Assembly: GCA_037349105.1 (NCBI GenBank)
Contig: JAYJMM010000120.1
Location: 5,646,001 to 5,710,000 of the forward strand
Direction: 5' to 3'
Source: Limnomonas spitsbergensis
Lineage: Eukaryota; Chlorophyta; Chlorophyceae; Chlamydomonadales
DNA length: 64,000 bases
Part shown: piece by piece, positions 58,209-64,000 of the stretch
How the letters are laid out: every line of letters begins with the position of its first letter
Numbering within the stretch: the stretch's first letter is position 1
Notes under the pieces: generated by a model
Databases searched by the model: none
Seen by the model: the letters and a program-made list of their open reading frames with translations, nothing else
What the model was told of the DNA's origin: nothing
Made by a program: the position numbers and the translations under genes

Positions 58209-59571
58209 TTATTAACTCATATCAACTGGCCTCAACAAGTTCCTTTGTAAGTTAAGAACGGTGAGCCATGCTGAACGCTTGGGGCTGGTAGGGGATAAGC
58301 AAGCTCAATTCCAGTTACCATGCACATCGAGTACCATGGTGCAGCCATGTCACCCTCCTATGTGAGAGGGGCAGGAACATGGAACTCCGCGATCTGTCAA
58401 TAACATTACACCTCAGGGCCCTGCTCAAAAAGGCTCGGCCGCGTGGGCGCCCATCTGTCCCGTTGGAACTCGGCGAGATGTTAAGTTTTGTGAAGTTTTT
58501 ACAGTCCATCAGAGCATCACATTTGATGCATGGGACATGTGCCTGCAAAATGGTACAGGGCTACATGCACTTGATACACTAGGACAGGAAGCGAAAGCCA
58601 GTGACCACCCTGAGCAAGCAACGACAGTGGCGTGGGAATGAAATCGTTAGTGCAGAAGATAAGCCCCAGCCATAAAACATGACGTGGGTGCAAAAGAGTT
58701 CGATTGAGACCCTAGGGGGAGATAGAGGACCGTGTGGCGGGTTCTATCCCTCAACCTTGGTGATCACGGAGAAAAACTAAAAGGAAGAGGGAAAACAAAA
58801 TAAAGGGACAAAAGGAGAGGCTGGGAAGGCAAACAAGTCATACGCAGCTCAGTAGGTAAGTTGCGTAGGCCCCCTGGTGTAGGCGGTGCATAACAAAATG
58901 TTATGCAAGTAAGAATCCAGTCACAAAGATGAGTGTAGGTAGGCCAGGGGTACGAGACGTGGGTGCAAGAGGGCCATACAAATTCGAGAAAAAAGAAGGC
59001 CTCTGTTCGAATGACCCACTCAGTGATCAGCAAGCTGCATTCAAATACAGGGTTTAAGCGCAATGAGGAGATCCATTTCGGAGCCTCTAAAAGAAACGGA
59101 CCACAAGAGAAATCAGCAATAGCTGAAATCAAGAGAGAATCAAGCCATACGAAACAACACTTATCATTCAAGCCGGAATCAATCACGTACAGTCATGACA
59201 ACATCAGCAAATTAAATCGAAGCCGGAATCAAGCGTTATTACACAAAACAACGTGTTTGAATCAGTCATATTACCCGTGGCCACATGCACTCAACCTAGG
59301 CCACCCGCATTAAACACTGGCCCAACCCTCGGCCTATAACCCAATACCAAGGGCCAACAACCCAACATCGTTGTTCACCTCCAAAACGACAATTCGTGAA
59401 CTGCATTTTCAAATCTGCCCAGGGACTCCCGAGGTGAAAATCACGAACTACGACATCGATAATAATCCAATCAATGCATACCTAGAAACACAACGTGAAA
59501 AAAACATAGCCGGTAATTAATCCACTGGCTGGGAAACAATATCTTATGATGAAACACAAAGTAACGATAGA

Positions 59572-60503
59572 TTAAGCTGACTTGTAAGGCCGGAAGGATG
59601 AACATGCTGAGGCCCGCAAGGTCACAGGGCAGCTGGAGGCCGCACGCAGGTTTTCCAGAAGCTCCGTTGTGAGGGCATAGCTTGACACATGGCGCGCCGA
59701 TGGCTTGCAAGGGGCCGCCGGGCGGCGAGAGGGGGCCTGAGCTGAGACTTCTTCCATATCCGGACACACAAAAGTATTCGCGGCGCGCGAAGCTGAGCCA
59801 TAAGGCGGAGGTCCCATCGGCACTGGGTGCATCATTCCAAAGCCTGCGTTCAAGATATTACATGAATGAGGCACTCCAGATGTTTGCACATGTCACACCA
59901 GAGCGCACCGGGCTCCTCAATGATATCGCCTTCAAACGATGCAGCATACTGGTAATCTAGCACGTTATCTTCATGGTACCGGTACACACCTTGCTTGGAA
60001 AGGGCTGGCGGAAAGAACATTGGAGCGAAGAGGGGGGCAGCCCATGGGCTCGCAAACATCATTGGTGGCATCATGCTCATGTTAGCCATCTGCATGAATG
60101 GCGGCATCGTGCCCATAAATGGTGGGGGCATTGGCATCATCAGGGGGGTCATTTCAGCTGGGCTGCTGGGCACTGGCTGCTGCAGCTGCACACTGTCTCC
60201 AAAGCAAGCTGAGTCACTGTTGGTCGGAAGGGAAAATTTGGCCGAACCTCTGGCATTTCGAGAACCCTGCGATAATTGAAAGCATTGGTTGTGAATACCC
60301 AAATTTCATCTCGGAAGCTGCCGGCAGCTAATTCACCTGCTCCTGGATCGTCTCTTAGTGCAGCAGCCATTGAGGCGCGAGAAGGACTTATTTGAAAGCG
60401 ATGCAACTTGAGAATGTGAGCTCGTTGCCATGGATTGATGAGACAATATCTTTGCTCCCTCGGGTAGGAGGACGCATGCACGCGATAGAGATGTCGACAA
60501 CAT
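59572..60503 (-). pseudogene. Met/Pro-rich gene, array copy 2 (frameshifted)
   Basis: Exons correspond to 60503-60337, 60266-59990 and 59843-59572. Exon 1 is 167 bp instead of 180 because 13 bp (tccgctgagcctg on the plus strand in copy 1) are missing near the donor. This shifts the frame into exon 2 unless splicing changes. Exons 2 and 3 are otherwise nearly identical to copy 1; for example the Cys in PMPPPCMG is Phe here. Confidence 0.6.
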
Positions 60504-60721
60504 AGTTTCAGTGGGGAAATCGAGCCTTAATGACAATGTCTGTAGGGATTGTGCCACAAACCTCTGTAAGACGACGTGGCAGGCCCAGTCAGCACAACTT
60601 CACCCAAGGGCATGCCCTAGGGCAGTGGGAAAGGCAGGGCAAAGGCTTCAAGGAAAATGCGCCGCGCTGAAGTTTATAAAAGATGACTTGAAGAACCCTG
60701 TGAGGAAGCTCAATATAACAG

Positions 60722-63270
60722 ACTTGTCCCCATGAGAAGCACAGGGCATACACGACCCTTTCGCTCGTGTCATCCAACCTGTTGCCTACCGGCACCACTA
60801 CTGCACCACTACTGCACTGCATTCCAGCCGGAGAACCTAGGCGTGTCAGCTGAGCAGCTTGACTCTTGCTTCGCAAGGGCTTTCTCCCGCATGCGCGTAC
60901 ACACTTCGGCGGGCCTAGACGGTCTGGCGGCACCCTTTATCAAGTTGGCTATGGTAGAGGACGATTCAGAGGGGGAGCAACGGCACGTGCTGAGGGATCT
61001 GCTGCAAGACTGGTTCACTGCCATGGCGGTGCGAGGTAGTGCCTGGATTCAGTCAGGATTCAGCCTGTGTACAAGAAGGGCGACCCCCTTGATCCCGGTA
61101 ATTACCGGCCCATAGCCATCACTAGCGTGCTTTACCGGCTGTATGCCAGCATGCTCACTGCCATCACTGATGAGTGGGCACGATTGCACGGCCACGTCCC
61201 TCCTGAGCAGTTTGGTTTTCAACAGTGTCGTAGCACGCTCCAGGCTGCTTTTCTGCTCAGGCATGCAGTCCATGCTCAACGGGCAGCTGCATGCCGTGGC
61301 AAGCTGCATGTGGCCTTTATGGACTTCACAAAGGCCTATGACTGCGTGCCCCAGGAGCAGCTGTGGCGGCATTTATGCGAGCATCTTCACATGCATGCAT
61401 GCCTGTTACGCGCGGTGCAAGCGCTTTATGCCGGTGCAGTTTACAAGCTCACTGACGGCCACAAGCGCACTGGTCCTGTGCCTTGCACCAGAGGCATCAA
61501 ACAGGGCTGCCCCCTGAGCCCCCTGCTCTTCAGCCTTTACCTCAGTGATCTGCCGGCCATGCTCACAGCCAAGTGCCCGGCAGAGGGTATTGAGATGCAG
61601 GCGGGGCGACAGCTACGCTGCCTGCTGTATGCGGATGACCTCTCCTTGCTAGCCCGCACCCCAGCAGGGCTGCAACGCATGCTTGATGCCTTGCATGAAT
61701 ATGCGGCACATAAACAGCTTCAGGTCAATGTCAGCAAGACAGAGATCATGGAGTTTGACAGCCGCTTAGCATCGCAGCGCCGACAGCCAGCCCATGTTTG
61801 TGTTTACGGCCCTGACCGTACCGTGTTGAAGCGTGTCCAAGAATTCAAGTTCTTGGGCATCACTCAGCACGAAAGCGGCGGCATGAAGAGGGCCATGGAG
61901 GGTAGACAGGCGCCTTTGGCTGCCGCGTTGCACCGTGTTCGCCGCATGGCAGGCAAGGTGGGCCTAAGGCGCCACCTTCCAACCCGCATCAGGCTGGCAG
62001 CTGTGTACGCAGCGCCTGCGGCCAACTATGGCGACGTGGTGTGGGCCACCAGCCACCTTCGGCCGCGGCAATGTCTCTCCAGCAAAATGCAGTCCATCTT
62101 GCTTCAGCACCTACGCCAGGCTGCGGGGCTACCTGCATCAGCCGCCAGTTGGGGAGTCATGAGAGAGCTGCAGCTCCAACCACTACAGCGAGACTGGTGG
62201 GCCCATATCCTCCGCTTCTACAATGCAGCGGTGGCACCGGAGGCACAGCAATACAGCCCTCTCATGGCTCAAGCCATGGCAGCAGATATGCACCTTGCAA
62301 TCAGCCAGGGCACTGGCGGCCGCACGTGGTGCTCTGATCTGCTGGGTGCATTAGAGGAGCTGGAGCGGGGGGCAGCCACCTCCACCTTGCGAGAGGCAGT
62401 AGCTGCCCTACAGCGCCTACCCGTCACAGAGGTGTTGGCACTTGTTGACGCAGCCTACGAGCAAGCACGGTTGGACGCAAGCGGCAGTGGGGACCCCAGG
62501 GACCCTACCACCGATCACAGATCTGCGGCGACCTACCGTGCCTGGTTCCAGTCCAGGGCGGATGCCGTGCTGGCGCAAGCCAAGAGCCGCACTAGTCAGA
62601 GGGAGTGTGCTTGTGTGCGCACCAATTTGCGACTGCGGCTTGGCGCGATCAGCACTGCTGATACCAGAGGATGGCGCAACGGTCAGCGGCGACAGGCACG
62701 CTGCTGCCAACGGTGTTGGGCAGGGGGGGATAGCGAGCAGGTAGAGGATGCGCTGCATGTGTGCTTCCAGTGCCCTAGTGTCAGGGAGCAGTTACGGGAG
62801 CGGGGGTGGGCAGGTCCTCCGGGCGTTGCCACTAACTTCCACCTTTTGTACCAGGCTGAGCATGGGTGGGACGCACTTGCTTTTGTGGACTGTGCTGTGG
62901 GCATTGTTGAGGGTAAGTCTCCAGGGTTTCTGAGGCCGATGTCGCTGGCCTTTCCGGCCATCTCTTTTAGCTTTGTTGTTGTTGTTTGCCCCCTTTTTAG
63001 TTTCTTCTCTTCTCCACCCATGATCAGTGGAGCGCCCTCGCGGCCAAGCAGGGGTGGGATACGCTTGCTTTCCGTGACTTTTCTTAGAGGCTTTGTTGAG
63101 GGATAGTCTTTAGTGGAACTCAGGTGTTGGACTTGGTCTGCTTTGCCTTCCCGGCCTCTCCTTTTGTTCCTTTCCCCCTCTCTTCCTTTTAGTTCCTCCT
63201 TTACTCCCTTCTGAACAGTTGGGCGCCCACGCGGCCCGCTTTGAGCGGGCCCAGAGGTGTAACGTTATTA
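60722..63270 (+). mobile_element. LINE reverse transcriptase, unit 3 (longest open frame)
   Basis: The ORF 61067-63106 (679 codons) is continuous from YKKGDPLDPGNYRPIAI through GFQQCRSTLQAA, FMDFTKAYDCVP, GIKQGCPLSPLLFS and LLYADDLSLL, then a thumb/connection-like region, RCCQRCWAGGD and HVCFQCPSVREQL. The upstream RT N-terminus (60732-61115) is in another frame, with the same frameshift as unit 2, plus a 9-bp deletion (gggaatgcc of unit 2 is absent near 61036). No EN domain is present. The 3' end falls at gtaacgttattaac near 63270. It is the least damaged copy but still not a complete element. Confidence 0.88.
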
Positions 63271-64000
63271 ACTCATATCAACTGGCCTCAACAAGTTCCT
63301 TTGTAAGTTAAGAACGGTGAGCCATGCTGAACGCTTGGGGCTGGTAGGGGATAAGCAAGCTCAATTCCAGTTACCATGCACATCGAGTACCATGGTGCAG
63401 TCATGTCACCCTCCTATGTGAGAGGGGCAGGAACATGGAACTCCGCGATCTGTCAATAACATTACACCTCAGGGCCCTGCTCAAAAAGGCTCGGCCGCGT
63501 GGGCGCCCATCTGTCCCGTTGGAACTCGGCGAGATGTTAAGTTTTGTGAAGTTTTTACAGTCCATCAGAGCATCACATTTGATGCATGGGACATGTGCCC
63601 GCAAAATGGTACAGGGCTACATGCACTTGATACACTAGGACAGGAAGCGAAAGCCAGTGACCACCCTGAGCAAGCAACGACAGTGGCGTGGGAATGAAAT
63701 CGTTAGTGCAGAAGATAAGCCCCAGCCATAAAACATGACGTGGGTGCAAAAGAGTTCGATTGAGACCCTAGGGGGAGATAGAGGACCGTGTGGCGGGTTC
63801 TATCCCTCAACCTTAGTGATCACGGAGAAAATCTAAAAGGAAGAGGGAAAACAAAATAAAGGGACAAAAGGAGAGGCTGGGAAGGCAAACAAGTCATACG
63901 CAGCTCAGTAGGTAAGTTGCGTAGGCCCCCTGGTGTAGGCGGTGCATAACAAAATGTTATGCAAGTAAGAATCCAGTCACAAAGATGAGTGTAGGTAGGC
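63271..64000. repeat. Third copy of the array flank, cut by the window end
   Basis: Nearly identical to 53123-53845 and 58209-58935, including the inverted LINE 3'-end piece at about 63451. The window stops before a possible third Met/Pro-rich gene. Confidence 0.85.

Larger units (their letters stand above)
51250..64000. repeat. Tandem array of ~5.06-5.09-kb LINE-plus-gene units
   Basis: Matching points recur with offsets of 5087 bp (unit 1 to 2) and 5062 bp (unit 2 to 3). For example, the caagcgctttatgccggtg site lies at 51269, 56356 and about 61418. Each unit contains a LINE RT segment, its 3' end, an inverted LINE 3'-end piece, the flank repeat, and a minus-strand Met/Pro-rich gene. Units are nearly identical, with small indels and a few point changes. 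The third unit runs off the window. Confidence 0.93.

Overview
This is nuclear DNA of a photosynthetic eukaryote, most likely a green alga. The genes are split by GT-AG introns. One encodes a plastid-type ClpR subunit and another a thylakoid-lumen PsbP-domain protein with a twin-arginine leader. Introns and intergenic DNA are full of minisatellites, short transposons and a LINE. I cannot name the species. Gene models below were built by hand, by matching splice sites, reading-frame phase and paralogues; none has been checked against transcripts or databases.

Layout. 0-1.2 kb: the 3' end of an alpha/beta-hydrolase gene, preceded by a 57-bp repeat that copies its splice acceptor. 2.1-26.6 kb: a glycosyltransferase cluster. 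Genes A (2085-11059, minus), B (11857-16962, minus) and C (20981-26559, plus) are paralogues with the same nine exons and the same intron phases. They encode proteins of about 1010, 949 and 979 residues, each with an N-terminal membrane/secretion signal, a GT77-like nucleotide-sugar transferase region and two GT43-like GT-A modules. Gene D (17700-19999, plus) lies between B and C and encodes a membrane-anchored DUF3431-like protein. B and D diverge from a 0.74-kb spacer. Together the four genes look like a secretory-pathway (Golgi) glycan or cell-wall assembly cluster; this role is inferred.

26.6-38.5 kb: sparse. It holds a hypothetical three-exon minus-strand gene (28849-30489), LINE tail fragments (32.2-33.6 kb), a TIR element (34.1-34.8 kb) and minus-strand exons of a BAH-domain and a WD40-type protein (35.1-38.0 kb). 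38.65-41.08 kb: a complete seven-exon ClpR gene (303 aa). 41.2-43.9 kb: unidentified plus-strand exons and a repeat-rich, zinc-finger-ending ORF broken by a one-base frameshift. 47.1-50.7 kb: a complete seven-exon PsbP-domain gene (246 aa) whose introns hold a TIR element and a ~54-copy 12-bp minisatellite.

50.9-64 kb: a head-to-tail array of ~5.06-5.09-kb units. Each unit joins a 5'-truncated, frameshifted LINE reverse transcriptase to a ~2.4-kb flank that carries a small Met/Pro-rich gene on the minus strand. The shared flank and shared frameshift show that the array grew by segmental duplication rather than by repeated retrotransposition.

The most interesting items are the tri-modular glycosyltransferase/DUF3431 cluster, the repeated finding of minisatellites anchored on splice junctions, and the LINE-plus-gene tandem array.
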